From: Flavobacterium azooxidireducens
Lineage (GTDB): Bacteria; Bacteroidota; Bacteroidia; Flavobacteriales; Flavobacteriaceae
Assembly (NCBI RefSeq): GCF_023195775.1
Contig: NZ_CP096205.1
Coordinates: 310,001-374,000 of the forward strand
Direction: 5' to 3'
Length of the DNA stretch: 64,000 nucleotides
Shown here: one piece after another, positions 27,165-36,410 of the stretch
Numbering within the stretch: the stretch's first letter is position 1
Layout: each line of letters opens with the position of its first letter
The notes under the pieces: generated by a model
Seen by the model: only the letters and a program-made list of their open reading frames with translations
Told to the model about the DNA's origin: nothing
Databases searched by the model: none
Made by a program: the position numbers and the translations under genes

Positions 27165-27911
27165 TTACTGTTTCTGTGCTTTAACTTTTCTTTTGGCTTC
27201 GCCTTTCGCTGTTTTGGGTTTGGCTTTTTTCTTTTCGCTACGGTTTTCTTCTTTTACCAGTTTGTCCTTATCATAAAATTTCCAAATTCCAACTGATTGA
27301 CCGTTTTTATATTCTCCAACCGTATATTTTCCACCAGCTGCTTCTCTAAAAATTGCTGATCCGTGGTATTCGCCGTTTTTAAAATTTGTTTCTTCTAAAA
27401 CGACACCATTTTCGGCCACTTTTTTATAAGGTCCATTTTTGATTCCTTCAACATAATTTACCTCTTCGGCAATCAGTCCTGTGTTATAAAATACCTTTTT
27501 CACACCATGTAATTTACCATTCTTATAATTCTCTAAATTCATTATGGTATCGGATCGTAGATGATAAAATTTCCATTCGCCTTCATGAATCTTATTGACT
27601 AATTTTCCTTCGCTAACTTTATGTTTTCCATTGAAAACTATAGTATAACATGAACCATCTTTAGCAGAAAAATCTCTTGTAGCTACAATTTTTTTCACTT
27701 TAGTGTTATCATAAAAGGTAAAAACACCTACTTCCTTTCCATTTTTAAATTCTCCTTCATATTTAGGATATTTAGTATCTTCATAAACACCTTTCCAAAG
27801 TCCGTGTTTGTTTCCTTTTTCATCAACTTGATTGATTTTGTCTTGTGCAAAAATTGCAGAGCTAATGAAAAAGATAATGAGAACTATTTTTTTAAAAAAT
27901 TGGATATTCAT
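27165..27911 (-). CDS. exported MORN-variant repeat protein
   Basis: 248 residues with a Sec signal peptide (ending IFAQ, about 22). The body is a run of about nine MORN-variant units of the YwqK type, with repeats such as [45 protein letters not shown] and [15 protein letters not shown]. The tail is highly basic ([20 protein letters not shown]). Such proteins are common in Flavobacteria; the role is not established. It lies upstream of mnmA on the same strand with 35 bp between, but mnmA appears to have its own -7 element. Confidence 0.82.
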   Translation of the reverse strand: MNIQFFKKIVLIIFFISSAIFAQDKINQVDEKGNKHGLWKGVYEDTKYPKYEGEFKNGKEVGVFTFYDNTKVKKIVATRDFSAKDGSCYTIVFNGKHKVSEGKLVNKIHEGEWKFYHLRSDTIMNLENYKNGKLHGVKKVFYNTGLIAEEVNYVEGIKNGPYKKVAENGVVLEETNFKNGEYHGSAIFREAAGGKYTVGEYKNGQSVGIWKFYDKDKLVKEENRSEKKKAKPKTAKGEAKRKVKAQKQ

Positions 27912-28024
27912 GGATTTATTATTTTTTATTTATAAAACTAAACAAAAGCAAAAATAGTATATGATGAGCAGAATTTGTTTGAAAATTCATAAATTTGAAG
28001 TTATACCATTTAACATTCAAAACT

Positions 28025-29395
28025 ATGAAAAAATTTCTACTCCTATTTATTTCGATTTTTTCCTTTACATTTTATGGTCAAGTAACATTGAGAATTACTT
28101 CAATTCCCGGAAACACACCTTCTGAAGCAACAATCTATTTGGCAGGAAGTGTGAATGGTTGGAATCCGGTTGACAATAATTCAATCATGCAACCGGACGG
28201 ATTTGGAGCTTATCAACTTGTTATTCCAGAAGGAACAGGAACAGTTGAATATAAATTTACTCGTGGAAGTTGGGCAACTGTAGAAGGAAATGCTTCCGGT
28301 GGATTTTTACCTAATCGAACTTTCAGTTTTACAGGTTCTCCACAAACTTTAACCTTAACCATTCAGTCCTGGGAAGATCTTGGAGGAGTAAATAACAGCA
28401 CAGCCGCTGCAAATGTTCAGATTTTGAGTTCTAATTTTTATATGCCGCAATTGGACAGAAATAGAAGAATTTGGTTGTATTTACCACCGGATTATCAGAC
28501 TTCTACAAAGAATTATCCGGTTTTGTATATGAAAGACGGACAAAATTTATTTGATAACCTAACTTCTTTTGCAGGAGAATGGGAAGTGGATGAAACCTTA
28601 AATACACTTTTTAATCAAGGCGATTACGGAGCAATTGTGGTTGGTATTGACAATGGTTTAGGCGAACGTCAAAATGAATATTCGCCTTGGGTTAATGCTC
28701 AATACGGTGGTGGTCAAGGGGATGAATATATGGAGTTTATTGCGGAAACGTTGAAACCTTATATCGATGAAAATTTCAGAACTCGAACAGAACCTCAGTT
28801 CAATGCTTTAATTGGAAGTTCATTGGGAGGTTTAATTGCAACGTATGGTGTTTGTGAATATCCAAATCTGTTTCGGAAATTAGGTTCATTTAGTCCAGCC
28901 TATTGGTTTGCCTTGGATGATTTGAATTCCTATTTAAATTCACCGATTGATTTATCTAACCATAGAAGTTATTTTGTTGCAGGGCAAAATGAATCATCTA
29001 CCATGGTAACAAATACAAACACTATCAAAAATGCTATGCAGAATAACGGAATGTCTTCTGATAATACGTTGACAAAATTTGATTCGTATGGAACTCACAC
29101 AGAAAGTTATTGGCGAGGAGAATTTGGAGCTGCTTATCAATGGTTGTTTATGGATGAAAATTTATCTGTTGAAACTATATCAACCATAAAACCAACTATT
29201 ATTCAAACGTTAAGCGGAAAACTTTGGTTAGAAGGTTTTGAAGATAACACAACGTTTGAACTTTTTGCTGTAACCGGACAAAAAGTTACTGCTCTACAAC
29301 TTGAAAACGGAATGAATAGTTTACCTGACAATTTGAAAAGTGGTATTTACATCTTGAAATCTGAAATAAATACAATTAAAGTAATACTTAATTAA
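28025..29395 (+). CDS. T9SS-secreted esterase with starch-binding-like domain
   Basis: 456 residues from ATG 28025; the open frame begins at 27995 but only the later start gives a clean signal peptide (MKKFLLLFISIFSFTFYGQ). Residues 20-115 resemble a carbohydrate-binding beta-sandwich (YLAGSVNGWNP, YKFTRGSW). Residues 135-380 are an esterase D-type hydrolase with PVLYMKDGQNLFD, the nucleophile Ser in LIGSSLGGLIATYG, and a likely catalytic His in DSYGTHTESYW. The last 70 residues form a type A sorting domain (FELFAVTGQKV ... LKSGIYILKSE ... KVILN). Probably a cell-surface or secreted carbohydrate esterase; substrate unknown. Confidence 0.87.
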   Translation: MKKFLLLFISIFSFTFYGQVTLRITSIPGNTPSEATIYLAGSVNGWNPVDNNSIMQPDGFGAYQLVIPEGTGTVEYKFTRGSWATVEGNASGGFLPNRTFSFTGSPQTLTLTIQSWEDLGGVNNSTAAANVQILSSNFYMPQLDRNRRIWLYLPPDYQTSTKNYPVLYMKDGQNLFDNLTSFAGEWEVDETLNTLFNQGDYGAIVVGIDNGLGERQNEYSPWVNAQYGGGQGDEYMEFIAETLKPYIDENFRTRTEPQFNALIGSSLGGLIATYGVCEYPNLFRKLGSFSPAYWFALDDLNSYLNSPIDLSNHRSYFVAGQNESSTMVTNTNTIKNAMQNNGMSSDNTLTKFDSYGTHTESYWRGEFGAAYQWLFMDENLSVETISTIKPTIIQTLSGKLWLEGFEDNTTFELFAVTGQKVTALQLENGMNSLPDNLKSGIYILKSEINTIKVILN

Positions 29396-29589
29396 GATTT
29401 TTTACATTTTGTTTATTAAATTTTTGTTAAAATTAAACAATTTTAAACAATCCTTAAATTCTTAAACATAACAAAATTAGGCAATAAAATAAGGCATTTT
29501 ATAAAAAAATTAGCTTCTTAAAAAATATAAAATTTCATTTTTGTTTATCATAAATCAAAAAAGATTAAACAATATTGAAAAATAATTTC

Positions 29590-29597
29590 TATATTTG
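29590..29597 (+). promoter_or_regulatory. -7 element of the fasciclin gene
   Basis: TATATTTG fits TAnnTTTG, 27 bp before the ATG at 29625. The preceding 190 bp are very AT-rich with poly-A/T tracts and contain no gene. Confidence 0.5.
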
Positions 29598-29624
29598 TAT
29601 TGAACAATAAAAAACTCAATAACT

Positions 29625-30614
29625 ATGAAAAATGGAAATTTTTTTAAATCGGTACTTTTTGCTTTTTTAGCAATAACTACTTTTTCTTGTAGCGATGATG
29701 ATGATGCTGGTGCTCCGCAAAGCAATACCATTGCAGCTATCGCTTCTCGCACACCAAATTTAAGTATTTTAGTGCAAGCACTAGACCGTGTAGATTTAGT
29801 TGCTGCAGTAGATGGAACAACACAACTTACTGTATTTGCTCCAACTAATACAGCTTTTCAAAATTATTTAACCGCGAACGGGTTAACTAGTTTAGATCAA
29901 GTATCTGATGCAGACTTGACTCAACTTTTGTTAAATCATGTAGTTGCTGGTGGTGTTCAGTCCTCTCAGTTATCAACTGGTTACGGAGTAAAAACACTAG
30001 CTACCTATAACGGTGGTGCAGACAGAAACCTTAACTTGTATGTTAACACTACATCAGGTGTACGTTTAAATGGTGTTTCATCTGTAGTAACTCCAAACAT
30101 CATTGCTTCAAATGGTGTGGTTCATGTGGTAGATGCTGTAATTGGATTGCCAACTGTAGTAACTTTTGCTCAGGCTGATCCAACATTTGATTTATTAGAA
30201 GCAGCATTAACTAGAGAAGGAAATACTACAAATTTTCCGGCTGCTTTAAGTGCGGCTGGACCATTCACAGTATTTGCTCCAACTAATGATGCTTTTACAG
30301 CTCTATTAACCGAATTAGGAGGAATTGGATTGGCAGACATTCCAGAACCTACGTTAGATGCTGTTTTAAAATACCATGTTGCTACTGGAGCATTTGGAAA
30401 TGTATTGTCTAGTGGACTTACGCCTAATGGTACTACTAATGTTCCAACTTTATTCGGTGCATCACCAACGATTAATATCACTTTACCAGGCACAGGTGGA
30501 AATATTGCAAATGTGACTGATGGTGTAGGAAGAGCATCTGGAATTGTGGCTGTTGATGTTCAAGCAGCAAACGGTGTAATTCATGTATTAAACAGAGTTT
30601 TACTACCAAACTAA
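29625..30614 (+). CDS. surface lipoprotein with two fasciclin domains
   Basis: 329 residues. Lipoprotein signal ends TTFSCSDDDD; the Ser and Asp residues right after the Cys match the export signal that sends Flavobacteria lipoproteins to the cell surface. Two FAS1 domains follow, about residues 35-170 (TVFAPTNTAFQNYL, later NGVVHVVDAVIGLP) and 185-328 (TVFAPTNDAFTALL, later NGVIHVLNRVLLP). FAS1 proteins mediate adhesion. Own promoter and terminator. Confidence 0.93.
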   Translation: MKNGNFFKSVLFAFLAITTFSCSDDDDAGAPQSNTIAAIASRTPNLSILVQALDRVDLVAAVDGTTQLTVFAPTNTAFQNYLTANGLTSLDQVSDADLTQLLLNHVVAGGVQSSQLSTGYGVKTLATYNGGADRNLNLYVNTTSGVRLNGVSSVVTPNIIASNGVVHVVDAVIGLPTVVTFAQADPTFDLLEAALTREGNTTNFPAALSAAGPFTVFAPTNDAFTALLTELGGIGLADIPEPTLDAVLKYHVATGAFGNVLSSGLTPNGTTNVPTLFGASPTINITLPGTGGNIANVTDGVGRASGIVAVDVQAANGVIHVLNRVLLPN

Positions 30615-30636
30615 TAACAGATTCGCTATGAAAAAG

Positions 30637-30664
30637 AAAAGCTCCGAAATTTCGGAGCTTTTTT
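30637..30664. terminator. bidirectional terminator between the fasciclin gene and lpd
   Basis: AAAAGCTCCGAAA / TTTCGGAGCTTTTTT, a near-perfect palindrome with A- and T-runs on both sides, serving two convergent genes. Confidence 0.85.
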
Positions 30665-30682
30665 ATATTATATATTTAGAAA

Positions 30683-32086
30683 TTACACATGCAAAGCACG
30701 ATTATCCGTAGCCGCCAAAGCTGCTTCTTTAACCGCTTCTGCAAACGTTGGATGAGCATGACTCATTCTCGAAATATCTTCGGCACTGGCTCTAAATTCC
30801 ATTGCGGTTACGGCTTCTGCAATTAAGTCGGCACAACGTGGGCCAATCATGTGAACACCTAACACTTCATCGGTTTTGGCATCGGCTAAGATTTTCACAA
30901 ATCCGTCTGTGTCACCACCGGCTCTTGCTCTTCCTAATGCTTTGAATGGGAAACTTCCTGATTTAAATGCAACGCCTTCTTCTTTTAGTTGTTCTTCTGT
31001 TTTTCCAACAGCGGCAACTTCAGGCCAAGTATAAACAACACCCGGAATTAGATTATAATCGATGTGCGGTTTTTGTCCGGCTAAAATTTCGGCAACCATC
31101 ACACCTTCTTCTTCTGCTTTGTGAGCTAACATCGCTCCACGAACAACATCGCCAATGGCATAAATGTTTGAGGCTGAAGTTTGTAAATGATCGTTTACTT
31201 CAATCTGACCTCTATCGGTAACTTTTACTCCTGCTTTGTCGGCATTCAAACCATCTGTATAAGGTCTTCTTCCCACAGAAACTAAACAATAATCGCCTTC
31301 TAAAGATAGAATTTCTCCTTTTGGAGTTTCCGCTTCCACTGTTACGGCTTTCCCTTTTCGGTTAACCGATTTTACTTTGTGAGAAGTGTAGAATTTCATT
31401 CCTTGTTTTTTCAACACTTTGGTCAATTCTTTTGATAACGATGCATCCATTCCGGGAATAATTCTATCCATAAATTCCACCACAGAAACTTGTGCACCTA
31501 AACGTAGGTAAACTTGACCTAATTCAATTCCGATTACACCACCACCAATAATGACTAAATGTTTAGGAACTTCTTTTAGTTTCAATGCTTCTGTAGAAGT
31601 GATTACACGTTCTTTATCTAACGTAATGAATGGCAAATTTGATGGTTTTGAACCGGTTGCAATAATCGAATATTTTGCCTCAATCGTTTCAGAAGAACCA
31701 TCATTTTTGGTCACTTTCACGTGGGTAGCATCTTCAAATGAACCAATTCCTTCAAAAACGGTAATTTTATTTTTATCCATCAAAAACTTGATTCCGCCCG
31801 TAGTTTGATCTACAACAGCTTGTTTTCTACCAATCATTTTTTCAAGATTTAATTTCACTTTTCCAACCTCAATACCGTGCTCTTCAAAATGAGCTACTGC
31901 ATCGTGGTAATGATGAGAAGAAGCAAGTAATGCTTTAGAAGGAATACATCCAACATTTAAACATGTTCCACCTAAAACCGAATATTTTTCGATAATAGCC
32001 GTTTTAAATCCTAATTGTGCACAACGGATGGCTGCAACATATCCGCCTGGTCCTGAGCCGATAATGGCCACATCAAATTGACTCAT
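30683..32086 (-). CDS. lpd: dihydrolipoyl dehydrogenase, second paralogue
   Basis: 467 residues. FAD-binding IIGSGPGGYVAAIRCAQLGF, redox pair in GGTCLNVGCIPSKALLASS, NAD-binding VIIGGGVIGIELGQVY, YAIGDVVRGAMLAHKAEEEG and the active-site MSHAHPTFAEAVKEA. It is closer to the canonical E3 of the 2-oxoglutarate and pyruvate dehydrogenase complexes (NVGCIPSKALL, SHAHPT) than the paralogue at 22038, which reads NWGCIPTKALL and HPHPT. No complex partner is adjacent. Confidence 0.95.
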   Translation of the reverse strand: MSQFDVAIIGSGPGGYVAAIRCAQLGFKTAIIEKYSVLGGTCLNVGCIPSKALLASSHHYHDAVAHFEEHGIEVGKVKLNLEKMIGRKQAVVDQTTGGIKFLMDKNKITVFEGIGSFEDATHVKVTKNDGSSETIEAKYSIIATGSKPSNLPFITLDKERVITSTEALKLKEVPKHLVIIGGGVIGIELGQVYLRLGAQVSVVEFMDRIIPGMDASLSKELTKVLKKQGMKFYTSHKVKSVNRKGKAVTVEAETPKGEILSLEGDYCLVSVGRRPYTDGLNADKAGVKVTDRGQIEVNDHLQTSASNIYAIGDVVRGAMLAHKAEEEGVMVAEILAGQKPHIDYNLIPGVVYTWPEVAAVGKTEEQLKEEGVAFKSGSFPFKALGRARAGGDTDGFVKILADAKTDEVLGVHMIGPRCADLIAEAVTAMEFRASAEDISRMSHAHPTFAEAVKEAALAATDNRALHV

Positions 32087-32238
32087 ATATTTTTATTTAG
32101 TAGTTGAAAATCAGTTAAACGATTGCAAAATTACGAAAGTTTTAGAGGACTTTAATGCATTAACTTATTAAACTTTAGCTAATTTATTATAGATCAACCA
32201 ACAACATGTCAATGCTTTGAAAATCAATAATTAACAAA

Positions 32239-32301
32239 GAAAACGTTTTCGTAGATTTATTGAAAACGTGATATTTATCAGGTTTATTTACTGTGATAAA
32301 T
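32239..32301. promoter_or_regulatory. palindromes upstream of pckA, candidate regulator sites
   Basis: GAAAACGTTTTC (32239-32250) is a perfect 12-bp palindrome with a half-copy GAAAACGTG 12 bp later (32262-32270). ATTTATCA (32273-32280) and TGATAAAT (32294-32301) form a separate 8-bp inverted repeat with a 13-bp gap. All lie 54-116 bp before the pckA start, where a carbon-responsive regulator could act. Confidence 0.45.
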
Positions 32302-32354
32302 CGGAAATTTGATACATAGAATAAAGAAAATTACAATCTTAAATTTCAATAATT

Positions 32355-33974
32355 ATGAAAAACATTAAAGTCATTCAGGAACTACACGATTTAGGCATCA
32401 CGGGTTATCATGAAGTAGTTTATAATCCATCTTATGAAGAATTGTTTCAAGCCGAGACATCTCACATGCGGAAAGGATATGAAAAAGGTGCTTTAACCGA
32501 TACAGGAGCAGTAGCTGTGAAAACCGGCGTTTTTACCGGACGTTCTCCTAAAGACAGATATATTGTGAAAGATGAAATCACAAAAGATACCATTTATTGG
32601 GATGATAAAGTGAACTTTCCAACAACTAATGAAATTTGGAAAAATTTAAAATTACAAGTTTTAAAACAACTTTCTACTTCCAAAAAATTATATGTGGTTG
32701 ATGCTTTTTGCGGAACAAATCCCGACACTAGATTAAAAGTTCGTTTTGTAATGGAAGTAGCGTGGCAAGCTCACTTTGTAACTAATATGTTTATTAGACC
32801 TTCTATTTATGAATTGGAAAACTTTGGAGAACCAGATTTTATTGTGATGAATGGTTCAAAAACAACCAATCCTAATTGGAAGGAACACGGTTTAAATTCT
32901 GAAAATTTCGTGGTGTTCAACTTAACAGAAAAAATTCAAATTATTGGCGGAACTTGGTATGGCGGCGAAATGAAAAAAGGAATGTTTGCCATGATGAACT
33001 ATTATCTTCCATTAAAAGGAATGGCTTCTATGCATTGTTCTGCTAATGTTGGTGAAGAAGGTGATGTTGCTGTTTTCTTTGGTTTATCAGGAACAGGAAA
33101 AACCACTTTGTCTGCCGATCCTAAACGTTATTTAATTGGTGATGATGAACACGGCTGGGATAATAATGGCGTTTTTAATTATGAAGGAGGATGTTATGCC
33201 AAAGTAATTGATTTATCAGAAGACAACGAACCTGACATTTGGAGAGCAATCAAACGAGATGCATTGTTAGAAAATGTGGTGGTAAATGAATATGGTGAAG
33301 TAGATTATTACGATCATTCCATCACCGAAAATTCAAGAGTTTCTTATCCAATTTATCACATCAACAAAATAGTTCTTCCTTCCAAAGCCGGTCATGCTAA
33401 GAAAATTATTTACTTGTCTGCCGATGCATTTGGAGTGTTACCTCCGGTTTCTATCTTAGATGAAGACCAAGCTCAATACCATTTCTTATGCGGCTATACA
33501 TCAAAATTAGCCGGAACAGAGAGAGGAATTACCGAACCACAACCCTCATTTTCTCCTGCATTTGGTGAAGCGTTTTTAACCTTACATCCAACAATGTATT
33601 CTAAAACATTAATTGGAAAAATGAAAGAACACGGAGCCAAAGCTTATTTGGTTAACACAGGCTGGAACGGAACCGGAAAACGAATTTCATTGAAAAATAC
33701 CCGTGCCATCATTGATGCCATTATAAGTGGTGAAATTGATAAAATGGAAACCAAACACATTCCGTTCTTAAATTTAACTGTTCCAGTTGAATTGCCTAAT
33801 GTTGACAAAGGCATTTTAGACCCAAGAGACACATATAAAACGGAAGAAGAATGGGAAGCAAAAGCCAAAGATTTAGCGGCTCGATACATTAAAAACTTTG
33901 AACAATATACTAACACAGAGGAAGGTAAAAAACTGGTTTATGCCGGTCCTTCTTTAGAAAATGTGTTAGCATAA
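32355..33974 (+). CDS. pckA: phosphoenolpyruvate carboxykinase (ATP)
   Basis: 539 residues, full length. It converts oxaloacetate and ATP to phosphoenolpyruvate for gluconeogenesis. Motifs: [12 protein letters not shown], the PEPCK signature region [20 protein letters not shown], kinase-1a P-loop [16 protein letters not shown] and kinase-2 LIGDDEHGW, then the C-terminal [15 protein letters not shown]. The GTG-in-place-of-G-rich loops are those of the ATP, not the GTP, family. Single gene with its own palindromic leader and terminator. Confidence 0.97.
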   Translation: MKNIKVIQELHDLGITGYHEVVYNPSYEELFQAETSHMRKGYEKGALTDTGAVAVKTGVFTGRSPKDRYIVKDEITKDTIYWDDKVNFPTTNEIWKNLKLQVLKQLSTSKKLYVVDAFCGTNPDTRLKVRFVMEVAWQAHFVTNMFIRPSIYELENFGEPDFIVMNGSKTTNPNWKEHGLNSENFVVFNLTEKIQIIGGTWYGGEMKKGMFAMMNYYLPLKGMASMHCSANVGEEGDVAVFFGLSGTGKTTLSADPKRYLIGDDEHGWDNNGVFNYEGGCYAKVIDLSEDNEPDIWRAIKRDALLENVVVNEYGEVDYYDHSITENSRVSYPIYHINKIVLPSKAGHAKKIIYLSADAFGVLPPVSILDEDQAQYHFLCGYTSKLAGTERGITEPQPSFSPAFGEAFLTLHPTMYSKTLIGKMKEHGAKAYLVNTGWNGTGKRISLKNTRAIIDAIISGEIDKMETKHIPFLNLTVPVELPNVDKGILDPRDTYKTEEEWEAKAKDLAARYIKNFEQYTNTEEGKKLVYAGPSLENVLA

Positions 33975-34002
33975 CTCTAACCATAAGTACGCTTGTTTTT
34001 CT

Positions 34003-34044
34003 CAAAACCCAACGGATTTTTTTCTGTTGGGTTTTGAATTTTTT
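34003..34044 (+). terminator. terminator after pckA
   Basis: CAAAACCCAAC, a 12-nt loop, GTTGGGTTTTG, then a T-rich tail. Confidence 0.82.
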
Positions 34045-34078
34045 AACGATTAATTTCCAATGAACTGATAATTAATAC

Positions 34079-34086
34079 TACCTTTG
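34079..34086 (+). promoter_or_regulatory. -7 element of the RsmB-like gene
   Basis: TACCTTTG fits TAnnTTTG, 17 bp before the ATG at 34104. Confidence 0.5.
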
Positions 34087-34103
34087 CAGGCTATTTTATT
34101 GAA

Positions 34104-35318
34104 ATGAGATTACATAGAAATTTAGTTTATACCACCATCGATTCGTTGAATGCCATTTTTAACGAAGGTGAATATGCCGACAAAGTGGTGGCAAGAGCTT
34201 TAAAAAAGGACAAACGTTGGGGAAGTTCCGACAGAAAGTTTGTTGCAGAAACCATCTACGAAATTGTGAGATGGAAGCGTTTATACGCCGAAATTGCCGA
34301 AGTAAAAGAACCATACGATCGTGATGATTTATGGCGAATGTTTGCTGCTTGGGCTGTTCTTCGTGGTTATACCATTCCTGATTGGAGACAATTGGAAGGA
34401 ACACCACAACGCAAAATTAAAGGTCGTTTTGATGAATTATCTAAAACTAGAAAATACCGTGAATCTATTCCCGATTGGATGGATGAATTAGGCGTAAAAG
34501 AATTAGGCGAAGAACTTTGGTCTAAAGAAATTGCTGCTCAAAACCAACAAGCTCAAGTGATTTTGAGGGTAAATACATTAAAAACTACCAGACAAAAATT
34601 ACATGCTATTTTGATGGATTTAAACATCGAAACAGAATTTTTAAAAGATCAACCCGATGCTTTAGTTTTAAAAGAAAGAGCAAATGTTTTTTTGACAGAT
34701 GCGTTTAAAGATGGTTTTTTTGAAGTGCAAGATGCCAATTCACAATTAGTCGCAGCCTTTTTGGATGTTAAACCAGGAATGAAAGTGGTAGATACATGTG
34801 CGGGTGCAGGTGGAAAAACATTACACATGGCTTCGTTAATGGAAAACAAAGGTTTGTTGATTGCGATGGATTTATACGAAAGTAAATTAAAGCAATTGAA
34901 ACTTCGTGCCAAACGAAATGGAGCTTTCAACATCGAATATCGAATTATTGATTCAACGAAAGTGATCAAAAAATTATACGACAAAGCAGACCGCGTTTTA
35001 ATCGATGCACCGTGTAGTGGTTTAGGGGTTTTAAAACGAAATCCTGACAGCAAGTGGAAATTACAACCCGAATTTATTGACAACATTCGCAAAGTGCAAG
35101 CAGAAGTTTTAGAAAATTATTCCAGAATTGTAAAGCCAGGAGGAAAGTTAGTTTATGCTACTTGTTCTATCTTACCATCTGAAAATCAGGAACAAGTAAA
35201 ACGTTTTTTAACCACAGAAAACGGAAAAAACTTTACCTTTGTACAAGATAAAAAAATTCTAGCCTCAGAATCAGGTTTTGATGGGTTTTATATGGCCTTA
35301 TTAGAACGAAAACTATAA
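34104..35318 (+). CDS. RsmB/NOP-family RNA (cytosine-5) methyltransferase
   Basis: 404 residues. An N-terminal NusB-like helical region (1-150) is followed by the SAM-dependent methyltransferase domain: VVDTCAGAGGKTLHMASL (SAM), RVLIDAPCSGLGVLKRNPD (motif IV Cys) and LVYATCSILPSENQEQV (motif VI catalytic Cys). It methylates cytosines in rRNA; homology to RsmB (C967 of 16S rRNA) is likely but the exact site cannot be told from the sequence. It is 5 bp upstream of the first endonuclease gene, on the same strand. Confidence 0.92.
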   Translation: MRLHRNLVYTTIDSLNAIFNEGEYADKVVARALKKDKRWGSSDRKFVAETIYEIVRWKRLYAEIAEVKEPYDRDDLWRMFAAWAVLRGYTIPDWRQLEGTPQRKIKGRFDELSKTRKYRESIPDWMDELGVKELGEELWSKEIAAQNQQAQVILRVNTLKTTRQKLHAILMDLNIETEFLKDQPDALVLKERANVFLTDAFKDGFFEVQDANSQLVAAFLDVKPGMKVVDTCAGAGGKTLHMASLMENKGLLIAMDLYESKLKQLKLRAKRNGAFNIEYRIIDSTKVIKKLYDKADRVLIDAPCSGLGVLKRNPDSKWKLQPEFIDNIRKVQAEVLENYSRIVKPGGKLVYATCSILPSENQEQVKRFLTTENGKNFTFVQDKKILASESGFDGFYMALLERKL

Positions 35319-35323
35319 TTAGT

Positions 35324-36379
35324 ATGAAAAAAATTTACTCCTTTTTATTATTATTTGTTGTTGCCTCTGCTTTTTCGCAACAAGCTTATTACAACAGTAT
35401 CAATTTTAATTTGAATGGTACTGCTCTTAAAAATCAATTGACTCAATTGATAACAAACACCCACGTTAATGAATTATCCTATACGCCGGACGTTTGGGAA
35501 GCACTAAAAATTGTTGACAGAGATCCAAACAATTCTAATAATGTTTTGCTGATTTATGGTTGGGAAAATGGTACCGATAGTGATGTTACAAACGACAGAA
35601 GCAGAAACAGAAACAACAACGGAGGAAATAATGGGCAATGGAATCGTGAGCATGTTTATGCACAATCTATAGGAACACCAGATTTGGGTCAATCGGGCCC
35701 AGGAGCAGATGCACACATGTTACGAGCTAGTGATGTGCAACGAAATGGTTCTCGTGGTAACAGAAAATTTGCAGCTAGTTCAGGAAACTCTGGAACAGTT
35801 GGTGCAAATTGGTATCCTGGTGACGAATGGAAAGGAGATGTTGCACGCATTATAATGTATATGTACGTTCGCTACGGAACACAATGTTTACCAACAAATA
35901 TTGGGATTGGAAGCTCTGCCGGCACACCGGATGCAATGATCGATTTATTTTTGAATTGGAATGCCGAAGATCCTGTTTCGCAATTTGAAATTACCCGAAA
36001 CAATTATTTAGCAAATTCTAACAACCAATACGGACAAGGTAACAGAAACCCTTTTATTGACAATCCTTATTTGGCAACTAAAATTTGGGGTGGCGTTGCC
36101 GCTCAAGATACATGGGGAACTTTATCAACGCAAACGGCAACTGCATATGAGTTTAGTATTTATCCAAACCCAACTAATGATCGAAGAATTAATATTGATT
36201 CTGATTTAGAAGTAGAAGAAATTCATTTGATAAGTATCAACGGTCAACTAGTTCAAAGTATTCAAAAACCAGTTAAACAAAATAATACCTATACAATTGA
36301 AAATTTACCTTCTGGATTTTATTTTTTAAAAATAACTTCAGATAATCAATCGGTTACAAAAAAAGTAGTCGTTAATTAA
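35324..36379 (+). CDS. secreted endonuclease I, first of a tandem pair
   Basis: 351 residues. Signal peptide (ending AFSQQ, about 19). The Endonuclease_1 domain (about 20-260) has the catalytic His in QWNREHVYAQS and the DAHMLRASDVQRNGSRGNRKFA block. The last 70 residues are a type A sorting domain (FSIYPNPTNDRRI ... HLISINGQLVQSI ... GFYFLKITSDNQSV). Exported DNase of the EndA/nucM type, likely for nutrient scavenging from DNA. The neighbouring paralogue shares an almost identical sorting domain. Confidence 0.93.
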   Translation: MKKIYSFLLLFVVASAFSQQAYYNSINFNLNGTALKNQLTQLITNTHVNELSYTPDVWEALKIVDRDPNNSNNVLLIYGWENGTDSDVTNDRSRNRNNNGGNNGQWNREHVYAQSIGTPDLGQSGPGADAHMLRASDVQRNGSRGNRKFAASSGNSGTVGANWYPGDEWKGDVARIIMYMYVRYGTQCLPTNIGIGSSAGTPDAMIDLFLNWNAEDPVSQFEITRNNYLANSNNQYGQGNRNPFIDNPYLATKIWGGVAAQDTWGTLSTQTATAYEFSIYPNPTNDRRINIDSDLEVEEIHLISINGQLVQSIQKPVKQNNTYTIENLPSGFYFLKITSDNQSVTKKVVVN

Positions 36380-36410
36380 ACCAATTTCATAAACTTTTAT
36401 TTTAATTAAA

